Below, one piece after another: positions 5,009 to 11,715 of a DNA stretch of 11,715 nucleotides. The stretch's first letter is position 1, and each line of letters starts with the position of its first letter. The translations under genes and the position numbers were made by a program. The stretch lies in contig JACOWJ010000054.1 of NCBI GenBank assembly GCA_016176845.1, positions 1 through 11,715 on the forward strand. Reading direction: 5' to 3'. Origin of the DNA: Nitrospinota bacterium (GTDB taxonomy: Bacteria > 2-12-FULL-45-22 > JACOWJ01). Under the pieces are notes generated by a model. That model was not told the DNA's origin, did no database searches, and saw nothing but the letters and a program-made list of their open reading frames with translations.

Positions 5009-6031
5009 ATGGTCATCAAAGGGTCGGAAAGAGGCGCCAGCCTGAGAGAATTCACCGTGGCGGCAGAGCTTTTGGGCATTCGAGATGAGAACCTGAAGCT
5101 GATCGAGAAGGCTTTCGGCGTCAAGATCGTCGGGAGGGATAACGAGCTTCAGGTCCTGGGAGAGGAGAAAAGGGACCAGAAGGCCAGAGAGTTTTTGGGC
5201 TTTCTCTCCTCCCTGCTGCGGGAGGGGTACAATCTCCAGCAGGGAGAACTGAAATCTTTGTTGCGGACGTTCCAGGAAAACCCTACGGGAGATATGGGGG
5301 AGATCCTTCAGCAGAGGATCTCCGTCCCTTCCAAGCGCAGATATATCCTCCCCCGGAGCCCCGGCCAGCAGGAGTATGTGAGGGCCATTCGGCGATATGA
5401 CATTGTCCTGGGGATCGGCCCGGCGGGGACGGGGAAAACCTATCTGGCAATGGCCATGGCCATCTCGGGGTTGATGGCGCGGGAGTTCATCCGAATCATC
5501 CTCACCCGCCCAGCCGTAGAGGCGGGAGAGCGGCTGGGCTTCCTGCCCGGCGACCTCTATGAGAAGGTCAACCCTTATTTGAGGCCGCTCTACGATGCCC
5601 TTTATGACATGATGGATTTGGAGGATGCTCAACGGTTGATCCAGAAGGGGGTCATCGAGATCGCCCCCCTGGCCTATATGCGCGGCCGGACGTTGAACGA
5701 CTCCTTCATCATCCTGGACGAGGCCCAGAACACTACCTCGGAGCAGATGAAGATGTTCTTGACCCGAATGGGATTCAACTCGAAGATGGTCATCAACGGC
5801 GATATCACCCAGATCGACTTGCCCCCTGGGAAGACCTCCGGCCTGATCGAGGTGAGCAAGATCCTGCATCGCACCGAGGGGATCCAAATCGTTTACCTTT
5901 CCGATCAGGACGTCGTTCGCCATGAGCTGGTCCGACAGATCATCCGGGCTTATGAGGAATATGGGCGCAAGAGCGGCGGGAAGAAAAAAAGAAAGCCGCG
6001 GGATTTAAATCCCGCAAAGGGGACAGTTTGA
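5009..6031 (+). CDS. ybeZ: PhoH-family ATPase (PhoL/YbeZ type)
   Basis: A cytoplasmic P-loop ATPase of the PhoH family. Its close relative YbeZ works with YbeY in rRNA maturation and ribosome quality control; an RNA helicase-like role is suspected for the family. In the 340-residue form, residues 1-105 are the N-terminal region typical of the long PhoH proteins. The Walker A motif GPAGTGKT is at 137-144, TRPAVEAGERLGFLPGDL at 166-183, Walker B IILDEAQN at 234-241 and VINGDITQIDLP at 261-272, all family hallmarks. ATG 5009 is chosen because of AAGGAG six bases upstream; starting at 4982 would add nine residues. The C-terminal tail after RAYEEYG is basic (KKKRKPR) and its last codons run through a perfect 18-bp palindrome, so the tail may be an acquired extension. 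ybeY follows 15 bases later, the usual pairing. I cannot exclude that a PhoH-specific name would be used instead of YbeZ. Confidence 0.93.
   Translation: MVIKGSERGASLREFTVAAELLGIRDENLKLIEKAFGVKIVGRDNELQVLGEEKRDQKAREFLGFLSSLLREGYNLQQGELKSLLRTFQENPTGDMGEILQQRISVPSKRRYILPRSPGQQEYVRAIRRYDIVLGIGPAGTGKTYLAMAMAISGLMAREFIRIILTRPAVEAGERLGFLPGDLYEKVNPYLRPLYDALYDMMDLEDAQRLIQKGVIEIAPLAYMRGRTLNDSFIILDEAQNTTSEQMKMFLTRMGFNSKMVINGDITQIDLPPGKTSGLIEVSKILHRTEGIQIVYLSDQDVVRHELVRQIIRAYEEYGRKSGGKKKRKPRDLNPAKGTV
5998..6015. repeat. Perfect 18-bp palindrome in the 3' end of phoH/ybeZ
   Basis: GCGGGATTTAAATCCCGC is identical to its own reverse complement. It encodes part of the C-terminal PRDLNPA and ends 14 bases before the end of the gene. 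It shares GCGGGATTTA and TCCCGC with the intergenic palindrome at 1254-1273. It lies 19 bases before the ybeY Shine-Dalgarno (6035-6040), so a hairpin here could modulate ybeY translation or mRNA stability (inference). Confidence 0.7.
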
Positions 6032-6046
6032 GCCAGGGAGTCGGCC

Positions 6047-6496
6047 TTGGAGATCGGGTTGCTGAACCGCCAAAGGCGGATCAAGTTTGATCTGGCCAGG
6101 CTTAGCGGCTGGGTGGAAAGGATCTTGACGCATCTGGGTCAGGGAGAGGCGGAGATCAGCCTGGTCCTGGCCAACGATCGGCAGATCCGGGAGCTCAACG
6201 AGAGCTACCGAGGGATCCCGGCCCCCACCGATGTGCTCTCCTTTCCGATGGGAGAGGGGGGGGGGTGGGAACCCAATCCCCTCTTACTGGGAGACGTGGT
6301 GATCTCCCTGGAGACGGCCTCCCGGCAGGCCCGGGATCGAGGCCATTCCCTGGAGAAGGAGGTCTGCCTATTGTTGATCCATGGAATTTTACATCTGCTC
6401 GGCTACGACCATGAAGGCTCCGCGAAGAAAAGAAGAACGATGCAAGCCAAAGAGCGAGAGCTCCTGGAGCTGCTGGCCGAGGATGCCCAGGCGTGA
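6047..6496 (+). CDS. ybeY: Endoribonuclease YbeY (rRNA maturation, UPF0054)
   Basis: YbeY is a zinc-dependent endoribonuclease needed for 16S rRNA 3'-end maturation and for removal of defective 70S ribosomes. The 149-residue protein contains NDRQIRELNESYRG (43-56), TDVLSFPM (61-68), LGDVVIS (81-87) and the zinc signature HGILHLLGYDH with H112, H116 and H122. The start is TTG 6047: AGGGAG at 6035-6040 has a 6-base spacer, and no better in-frame start lies nearby. It is the expected partner of the PhoH/YbeZ gene just upstream, and they are probably co-translated. Many relatives have the HD-domain gene pgpH between the two; here it is absent. A 10-G homopolymer encodes the EGGGW loop at 70-74. 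Confidence 0.95.
   Translation: MEIGLLNRQRRIKFDLARLSGWVERILTHLGQGEAEISLVLANDRQIRELNESYRGIPAPTDVLSFPMGEGGGWEPNPLLLGDVVISLETASRQARDRGHSLEKEVCLLLIHGILHLLGYDHEGSAKKRRTMQAKERELLELLAEDAQA
6256..6265 (+). repeat. 10-G homopolymer within ybeY
   Basis: Ten consecutive G read as GGG codons in the loop between the DVLSFPM and LGDVV motifs. A gain or loss of one base would break the frame before the zinc-binding histidines. The frame as given is intact. Confidence 0.9.
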
Positions 6497-6523
6497 AGGA
6501 ATCAGGAGAGGGGGAGGTAAGGC

Positions 6524-7012
6524 ATGGAGCGGCTTTGGTCTCCATGGAGAATGGAGTACATCAAGCAGGCAAGAAGGCTGGAATGCCTCTTCTGCGTCAA
6601 GGTGGCAGAGAAGAATGATGTTGAGAATTATATCCTCCATCGAGGGAAGCGCTCTTTGGTGATCATGAATCGCTACCCTTACAACCCCGGCCATCTCATG
6701 GTGGCCCCTTACCGCCATGTGGCTTCTCTGGAGGAGATGGAAGAGGGGGAGTTGACGGAGATGATCCTGTTGACGCGAAAGTGCGAGAGGGTCCTGCAAG
6801 AGGTCTATCGGCCCCAGGGGTTCAATGTTGGGATCAACATCGGAGCAGCCGCGGGGGCTGGGATCGCCGACCACCTTCACCTCCACATCGTCCCTCGATG
6901 GAATGGAGATACCAATTTCCTGCCTGTTCTGGCCGATACCAAGTCCCTGCCCGAGGAGTTGAGCGAGTCTTACGGACACATGCGGCCTTTATTCCAGGTC
7001 GATGGCGGCTAA
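6524..7012 (+). CDS. HIT-domain nucleotide hydrolase/phosphorylase (Ap4A phosphorylase-like)
   Basis: HIT-family enzymes hydrolyse or phosphorolyse nucleotide phosphoanhydrides and phosphoramidates, such as diadenosine polyphosphates, through a nucleotidyl-histidine intermediate. The 162-residue protein has the C-terminal triad ADHLHLHIVPRW with H117, H119 and H121, preceded by NVGINIGAAAGAG, and MNRYPYNPGHLMVAPYRH (48-65) in the core. The N-terminus MERLWSPWRMEYI with a CLFC zinc-type CxxC at 21-24 places it in the branch that includes actinobacterial Ap4A phosphorylase rather than with the short HinT proteins; the exact substrate is inferred, not shown. ATG 6524 has GGAGG with a 6-base spacer. 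It sits 27 bases after ybeY, in the same run, and is followed by a 125-base gap before mutS. Confidence 0.9.
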   Translation: MERLWSPWRMEYIKQARRLECLFCVKVAEKNDVENYILHRGKRSLVIMNRYPYNPGHLMVAPYRHVASLEEMEEGELTEMILLTRKCERVLQEVYRPQGFNVGINIGAAAGAGIADHLHLHIVPRWNGDTNFLPVLADTKSLPEELSESYGHMRPLFQVDGG

Positions 7013-7058
7013 TCGCGACGCTTTCCACCTAAATCAATTTGGAGGAGGAAAGAAACCA

Positions 7059-7087
7059 TTGGATATCGGGCAGTAACTTTATACAAT
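7059..7087 (+). promoter_or_regulatory. Possible internal promoter for mutS and the kinase gene
   Basis: TTGGAT (7059-7064), 17 bases, then TACAAT (7082-7087), in an unusually AT-rich patch of the HIT-mutS gap. The -35 is a poor match (TTG only); the -10 differs from TATAAT at one position. It would start transcription about 45 bases before the mutS start and separate mutS and the kinase from the genes upstream. Confidence 0.33.
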
Positions 7088-7137
7088 TATTATTACGCTA
7101 TCAATCTGTCCTTCGATTTCCACAGGGAGAGTCCGGG

Positions 7138-9855
7138 GTGATGTCTGGGTTGACGCCGGCCATGCAGCAATATCGGGAGATCAAGCGGAGGCACCGCGAT
7201 GCCATCCTCTTCTTCCGGATGGGGGATTTTTACGAGATGTTCGGCGAGGACGCCCGCATGGCCTCCCGACTCCTGGAGATCGCCCTGACCACCCGCCAGA
7301 AGGGACAAGAGAACCCCATCCCCATGTGTGGCATCCCTTACCACGCCGCGGAGGCCTACATCGGGAAGCTGATCTCCGCAGGCCACAAGGTGGCCATCTG
7401 CGATCAGATGGAAGAGGCCTCAGAGAGCAAGGACATCGTCCGGCGGGAGGTCACCAAGGTGGTCACACCGGGGACGGTCTTGAGCCCTTCGCTTTTGCAG
7501 GAGAAGGAGAACCACTACCTCTGCGGGATCTATCCGGCCACAGAGGCCATCGGGCTGGCATTGCTCGACCACACCACGGGCGAGTTTGCCATGGCGGAGC
7601 TGGCCGAGCCTCAGGCCCTGGAAAGGCTCCAGGAGGAGCTATGCCGCTTCGCCCCCAAGGAGATCCTCATCCCTCCCGGCCAAAACTGCTCTTCCCCCCT
7701 GAGGGCCCTCCTGGAGCAGACGGGGGCCTTCCTGATGGACAACTTGGAGGAGTGGGCCTTCGAGGAGGGTTACGCCCGCCAGCAACTGCTCGACCACTTC
7801 CGGACCGTTTCCCTGGAAGGCTTCGGCTGTGAAGGAATGCCGGCAGCCACGATCGCCGCAGGCGTCCTTCTCCACTATTTGAAGGAAACCCAGAAGGGGG
7901 ATCTGGGGCACATCACCCGCCTTTCCCGTTACTCCCTGGAAGAGACCATGTTCCTGGACCCGGCGACTCAGAGGAATCTGGAGCTGACCGTCAGCCTGTC
8001 CACGGGCTCCCGGGAGGGCTCTCTGTTGGGGATCCTGGATAAAACGGTGACCGCCATGGGCGCCCGAAAACTGAGGAGCTGGGTCCTGCATCCCCTAAAG
8101 AAACTGGAAGAGATCGAGCGAAGGCAGGAGGGAGTCGCCATCTTTTACGAGGATCTCCTTTTGAGGGAGCGACTTCGCGGGCTCCTCAAGGAGGTGGGTG
8201 ACATGGAGCGGCTGATGGGGCGCATCGTGACTGGAGCCGCCAATGCCCGAGACCTGTTGGCTCTGAAGCGCTCCGTCCAGGGCCTCCCCCAGATGCGTGC
8301 GCTCCTCTCTGGCTGCCCGCTCTCCCCGGCGATCGAACCGCTGTTGCGCACCTGGGATGACCTGGAGGACCTCTTCCAGCTCATCGAGGCTGCTATCGTC
8401 CCCCATCCCCCGCTGGCCTTGAAGGAAGGGGGACTCATCCGAGAGGGGTATAGCCGGGAGCTGGACGAGATCAAAGAGATCGGCCGGCACGGCAAGGACT
8501 GGATCGCCCAGCTGGAGGCAACCGAGCGGGAGCGAACGGGCATCGTCTCCCTGAAGGTGGGCTACAACCGGGTCTTCGGCTACTATATCGAGGTGACCCG
8601 CAGGAATCTCGAGCGAATCCCCCCCGATTATCAGCGCAGGCAAACCCTGGTAAACGCGGAGCGCTTCATCACCCCCGAGCTCAAGGAGTGGGAGGAAAAG
8701 GTCCTGGGGGCGGAGGAGCGCATCGTCGAACTGGAGTACCGCTTGTTCGACCTGGTGCGGGAGGAAGTGGCCCGGAAGGCGATGCGGGTCCAGGCGATGG
8801 CCCGGACGATCTCCCAACTGGATGGGCTGGCGGCCCTGGGGGAGGTGGCCCAGGAGTACGATTACGTGAGGCCGCAACTGGACGAGGACGAGGCGATCCA
8901 GATCGTGGAGGGGAGGCATCCGGTCCTGGAGCGCCTGCTGCCGGAACGGTTCATTCCCAACGATGCCCACCTCGACTGCTCGGAGAATCAGCTGCTGATC
9001 CTTACCGGGCCAAACATGGCCGGCAAGTCCACTTACCTGCGCCAGGTGGCCCTGATCATCCTGATGGCTCAGATCGGCGGTTTCGTTCCGGCGCGAGAGG
9101 CCCGGCTCAGCATCGTGGACCGGATCTTCACCCGGGTGGGGGCGCATGACAACCTTTTAAGGGGGCAGAGCACCTTCATGGTGGAGATGAGTGAGGCCGC
9201 CAACATCGTCAACAATGCGACCCCTCGCAGCCTGATCGTGCTGGACGAGATCGGCCGGGGAACCAGCACTTTTGACGGCATCAGCCTGGCCTGGGCCATT
9301 GCCGAATACGTCCACGACCGGATCGGGGCCAAGACCCTCTTCGCCACCCATTACCACGAGCTGACGGAGCTGGAGGGGGCCTTGAGACGGGTGAAGAATT
9401 ACAGCGTCGCCGTGCGCGAAAGCGACGAGAAGATCCTCTTCCTCCGCAAGATCCTGCCTGGGGGGATGGACAAGAGTTACGGGATCCAGGTCGCTCAGCT
9501 GGCCGGACTCCCCCAGGAAATCCTGGAGCGAGCCCGGGAGGTCCTCAGTCGCCTGGAGAACGGACATCTGGACCCGGGGGGATCGCTCCACCCAGTGGGG
9601 TCCCCTCCTGCTCGCGGAGGGAGGATTCCCGGGACCGGCCATGCTCTATCTCGACCTCGCAGCGATTCCCGTCAGCTTCCCCTCTTCCCGGTCCCGGTCC
9701 ATCCGGTCGTCCAGAGGCTGCAGGAGATCGAGATCAACCACTTGACCCCCCTGGAGGCCTTGAACTTGTTAGGCGAATTACAAGGGATGGCGAAGCAGGG
9801 CCCCCGAACGAACGAAGGACAGCGGTCAGCGGGCGCAAAGGAGAGAAAAGCTTGA
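7138..9855 (+). CDS. mutS: DNA mismatch repair protein MutS
   Basis: MutS recognises mismatches and small loops and, as an ATP-driven clamp, recruits MutL. Numbering from ATG 7141 (904 residues), the mismatch-reading motif GDFYEMF is at 28-34 (Phe30 and Glu32, the counterparts of E. coli Phe36 and Glu38). The connector, lever and clamp regions follow to about 560. The ATPase domain has Walker A GPNMAGKST at 623-631, GQSTFMVEMSE near 665-675, Walker B LIVLDEIGRGTSTFDG with D702-E703, and ATHYHELTEL near 735-744. A proline/glycine-rich linker (about 800-834) leads to QLPLFP and a C-terminal helical segment like the tetramer-forming tail of other MutS proteins. GTG 7138 and ATG 7141 are adjacent and in frame; AGGGAG lies at 7124-7129, 8 bases before GTG. 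The frame stays open back to TTG 7039, but those extra residues do not resemble MutS. Its stop overlaps the next start by 4 bases. Confidence 0.95.
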   Translation: MMSGLTPAMQQYREIKRRHRDAILFFRMGDFYEMFGEDARMASRLLEIALTTRQKGQENPIPMCGIPYHAAEAYIGKLISAGHKVAICDQMEEASESKDIVRREVTKVVTPGTVLSPSLLQEKENHYLCGIYPATEAIGLALLDHTTGEFAMAELAEPQALERLQEELCRFAPKEILIPPGQNCSSPLRALLEQTGAFLMDNLEEWAFEEGYARQQLLDHFRTVSLEGFGCEGMPAATIAAGVLLHYLKETQKGDLGHITRLSRYSLEETMFLDPATQRNLELTVSLSTGSREGSLLGILDKTVTAMGARKLRSWVLHPLKKLEEIERRQEGVAIFYEDLLLRERLRGLLKEVGDMERLMGRIVTGAANARDLLALKRSVQGLPQMRALLSGCPLSPAIEPLLRTWDDLEDLFQLIEAAIVPHPPLALKEGGLIREGYSRELDEIKEIGRHGKDWIAQLEATERERTGIVSLKVGYNRVFGYYIEVTRRNLERIPPDYQRRQTLVNAERFITPELKEWEEKVLGAEERIVELEYRLFDLVREEVARKAMRVQAMARTISQLDGLAALGEVAQEYDYVRPQLDEDEAIQIVEGRHPVLERLLPERFIPNDAHLDCSENQLLILTGPNMAGKSTYLRQVALIILMAQIGGFVPAREARLSIVDRIFTRVGAHDNLLRGQSTFMVEMSEAANIVNNATPRSLIVLDEIGRGTSTFDGISLAWAIAEYVHDRIGAKTLFATHYHELTELEGALRRVKNYSVAVRESDEKILFLRKILPGGMDKSYGIQVAQLAGLPQEILERAREVLSRLENGHLDPGGSLHPVGSPPARGGRIPGTGHALSRPRSDSRQLPLFPVPVHPVVQRLQEIEINHLTPLEALNLLGELQGMAKQGPRTNEGQRSAGAKERKA

Positions 9856-11699
9856 ACCTGGAGGAGAGGACTCGACGTACTCGGAGGAAGATGCGTCGGG
9901 TCATTTCGGTGATATTTCTGGTGGTGATCGCTCTCACCATCTTAGAGACCTACCTGCGGGAGGTTCGGGCTCCCTCTCCTCTCTCTACCAACCTCCTCTT
10001 CTTCACCCTCTTCAACATCAATGTCCTCCTGCTCATGATTCTGGTCTTGCTGGTCCTGCGCAACTGGATCGAGCTCTACTTCGAGCGGAGGTCCCAGGTG
10101 TTGGGGGCCCGGTTCAAGGCCAAGCTGATGCTGGCCTTCGTGGGCTTCTCCCTCATCCCATCCGTTCTCCTCTTCCTCGTGGCCAGCGGACTTCTTACCC
10201 ACAGCATCGATAAATGGTTTAACGTTCAAGTGGAGAACTCGCTGAAGGCCGCCCAGGAGGTCGTGGAGATCCACTACCAGAGCCTGTCTAAAAACGCGGT
10301 CTTCTTCGCCGAACAGGTCGGGGAGCACGCCCCCTTAAAGAAGGCCCTGTCCGAGGGGAACAAGGCCTCCGTGACCCGAATCCTCCAGGCCTTCCGGGAG
10401 AACTATTCCCTGGATGCCATTCAGCTCTTCGACCAGGATCAGAAGCTGATCGCCTGGACGGTCAACCCTGAGATCAAGGAGAATATCCTGGTGCGCAACC
10501 CCTACCGATACATCCGCCGGAGCCTGGCCGGCCGCAGCAACGCTCGAATCAAGCCCGTACAGGAGGGGGTCGCCGTTCGGGGATTCGTGCCCGTCGGGGG
10601 GGGGGGCTCTTCATGGGCGGGAACCCTTCAGGGGCAGGGGCCCCGGGACGGAGGGAGGCCGTTGGGGGCGATCACGGTGACCTATTACATCCCCAGCGAC
10701 CTGGCCGCCAGGATCGATCAGATCACCGACACCTTCGAGGACTACCTGGAGCTCAAACCCTTGAAGAACCCGGTCAAGACCAATTACTTCATCACCTTCT
10801 TGATGATCACCCTGCTGATCATCTTTTCGGCCACCTGGTTTGGCTTTCACCTGGCCCGGGGGATCACCATTCCCATCCAGAAGCTGGCGGAAGGGACCCG
10901 GGCCATCGCCGCCGGGAACCTCGACTTCAAGATTGAGGCCCGGGCCCAGGACGAGATCGGGATTCTGGTGGACTCCTTTAACCAGATGACCGAAGAGCTC
11001 AAGGAGAGCAAGACCCAGCTGATCAAGACCCAGCGCGTGGCTGCCTGGCAGGAGGTCGCCCGTGGACTGGCTCACGAGATCAAGAACCCCCTGACCCCGA
11101 TCCAGCTCTCCGCCCAGCGCCTCAAGAAGAAATATCGCGAGAGGGCGCCGGATCTGGACGCCGTCTTCGACGACTGCATCGATACCATCATTGCCCAAGT
11201 GGATGGCCTGCGGGGCTTGGTGGACGAGTTCTCCCGTTTTGCCCGCTTACCCGAAGCCGACCCTCAGCCCCAGGACTTTCACGGGCTTATTGACGAGGTG
11301 GTCCTGCTCTACGAGGCTTCCCATCGGGGGGTGGAGATCCAGCGGGAGTACGACAAGGCAGTGGGGAGAGTGAAAGTGGATGGGGAGCAGCTCAAACGGG
11401 CCCTGATCAACCTGGTCGAGAATGCCATCGAGGCGATGGAGGGCCAGGGCAGGATCTGGATCCGCACCGGGCTTTCCAGGGATGCGAAGTTCGTCAGGCT
11501 GGAGGTCTCCGACGAAGGGGAAGGCGTGCCGATAGAGGATCGAGATAAGCTCTTCCTTCCCCATTTCTCCACCAAGAAACGGGGGACCGGATTGGGCCTG
11601 GCCATCGTCAGCCGGATCGTGGAGGAGCATGGGGGAAGCATCGCGGCCAGGGACCATCATCCCCGGGGAAGCACCTTTACGATGCTGCTGCCCGTTTGA
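9852..11699 (+). CDS. ntrY: NtrY-like membrane sensor histidine kinase
   Basis: A membrane-bound two-component kinase that autophosphorylates on histidine and would pass the phosphate to a response regulator, probably NtrX-like, which is not in the window. In 615 residues, hydrophobic segments lie at about 17-36, 47-70, 91-115 and 313-334. An extracytoplasmic region of about 195 residues precedes the last one. HAMP is at about 335-388, the H-box GLAHEIKNPLTPIQLSAQRL with H408, the N-box near N524, the G1 box DEGEGVP (554-560) and the G2 box GTGLGLAIV (578-586). The four-segment topology and TPIQLSAQRL are typical of NtrY, but the PAS domain most NtrY proteins carry between HAMP and the H-box is absent. 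The TTG 9852 start overlaps the mutS stop in TTGA and has AAGGAG 8 bases upstream, so coupling to mutS is likely. An 11-G tract and a G-rich stretch encode an insert-like GGGGSSWAG...RDGGRP at 249-270 of the sensor region. Confidence 0.9.
   Translation: MNLEERTRRTRRKMRRVISVIFLVVIALTILETYLREVRAPSPLSTNLLFFTLFNINVLLLMILVLLVLRNWIELYFERRSQVLGARFKAKLMLAFVGFSLIPSVLLFLVASGLLTHSIDKWFNVQVENSLKAAQEVVEIHYQSLSKNAVFFAEQVGEHAPLKKALSEGNKASVTRILQAFRENYSLDAIQLFDQDQKLIAWTVNPEIKENILVRNPYRYIRRSLAGRSNARIKPVQEGVAVRGFVPVGGGGSSWAGTLQGQGPRDGGRPLGAITVTYYIPSDLAARIDQITDTFEDYLELKPLKNPVKTNYFITFLMITLLIIFSATWFGFHLARGITIPIQKLAEGTRAIAAGNLDFKIEARAQDEIGILVDSFNQMTEELKESKTQLIKTQRVAAWQEVARGLAHEIKNPLTPIQLSAQRLKKKYRERAPDLDAVFDDCIDTIIAQVDGLRGLVDEFSRFARLPEADPQPQDFHGLIDEVVLLYEASHRGVEIQREYDKAVGRVKVDGEQLKRALINLVENAIEAMEGQGRIWIRTGLSRDAKFVRLEVSDEGEGVPIEDRDKLFLPHFSTKKRGTGLGLAIVSRIVEEHGGSIAARDHHPRGSTFTMLLPV
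10596..10606 (+). repeat. 11-G homopolymer within the sensor-domain codons of the kinase gene
   Basis: Eleven consecutive G encode VGGGGS at the end of the extracytoplasmic domain. Slippage by one base would put HAMP, HisKA and the ATPase domain out of frame. The frame as given is intact. Such a tract could be a site of phase variation or of sequencing error. Confidence 0.9.
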
Positions 11700-11715
11700 G
11701 AAATTGGAGCTCCAA

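Noticed and set aside
4859-5923. Long minus-strand open frame (354 codons) opposite glnD and phoH
   Set aside because: It lies antisense to two genes with clear family motifs, and its product shows no recognisable domain; it is a by-product of codon bias.
7039-7140. TTG 7039 as the mutS start, adding a 34-residue N-terminal extension
   Set aside because: The extension does not resemble MutS. The family start falls at GTG 7138/ATG 7141, which has its own AGGGAG site. TTG 7039 overlaps a GGAGGAGG stretch and has no Shine-Dalgarno of its own.
8095-9147. Long minus-strand open frame (350 codons) opposite mutS
   Set aside because: Same reasoning: antisense to the conserved core of mutS, no motif, no ribosome-binding context of note.

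Overview
The window looks like ordinary chromosome from a Gram-negative bacterium of moderately high GC, most likely from the Desulfobacterota (the former Deltaproteobacteria) or a close neighbour. This rests on gene order and protein style: holA facing rpsT, an XerD-type recombinase with near-E. coli residue numbering, a two-ACT GlnD, a HIT protein beginning MERLWSPWRMEYI, and an NtrY-type kinase with a TPIQLSAQRL H-box. It is an inference, not a taxonomic assignment. There is no phage, plasmid, insertion sequence, CRISPR array or RNA gene.

Layout. Positions 1-715 hold the 3' part of holA (DNA polymerase III delta). It converges on rpsT (ribosomal protein S20, minus strand, 732-1016), which starts at TTG behind a good Shine-Dalgarno. 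The 342-base divergent gap 1017-1358 holds a convincing minus-strand promoter for rpsT, an inverted repeat of 7-bp units inside the rpsT leader, a small GC-rich palindrome, and a weak -10 for the next gene. xerD (1359-2252) follows. A second inverted repeat of 7-bp units lies between xerD and glnD and seems to have taken the place of the glnD start region. From glnD (2443-4989) onward, six closely spaced genes run in one direction: glnD, a PhoH/YbeZ ATPase, ybeY, a HIT-domain protein, mutS and an NtrY-like kinase that ends at 11699.

How the genes fit together. GlnD (PII uridylylation, nitrogen sensing) and the NtrY-like kinase at either end of the run suggest nitrogen control. YbeZ and YbeY are a conserved pair in rRNA maturation and ribosome quality control, which is also the field of S20. 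HolA, XerD and MutS belong to replication, chromosome-dimer resolution and mismatch repair. The run is best read as a housekeeping cluster rather than one pathway.

I found no new multi-gene system. The most unusual material is non-coding or inserted: two hairpins made of 7-bp tandem units, both beside gene starts and bracketing xerD; a glnD reading frame that continues upstream of any usual start codon; G-rich inserts in glnD, mutS and the kinase, with shared words between the kinase and each of the other two; 10-G and 11-G homopolymers inside ybeY and the kinase gene; and a GCGGGATTTA-type palindrome found both between genes and in the last codons of phoH.
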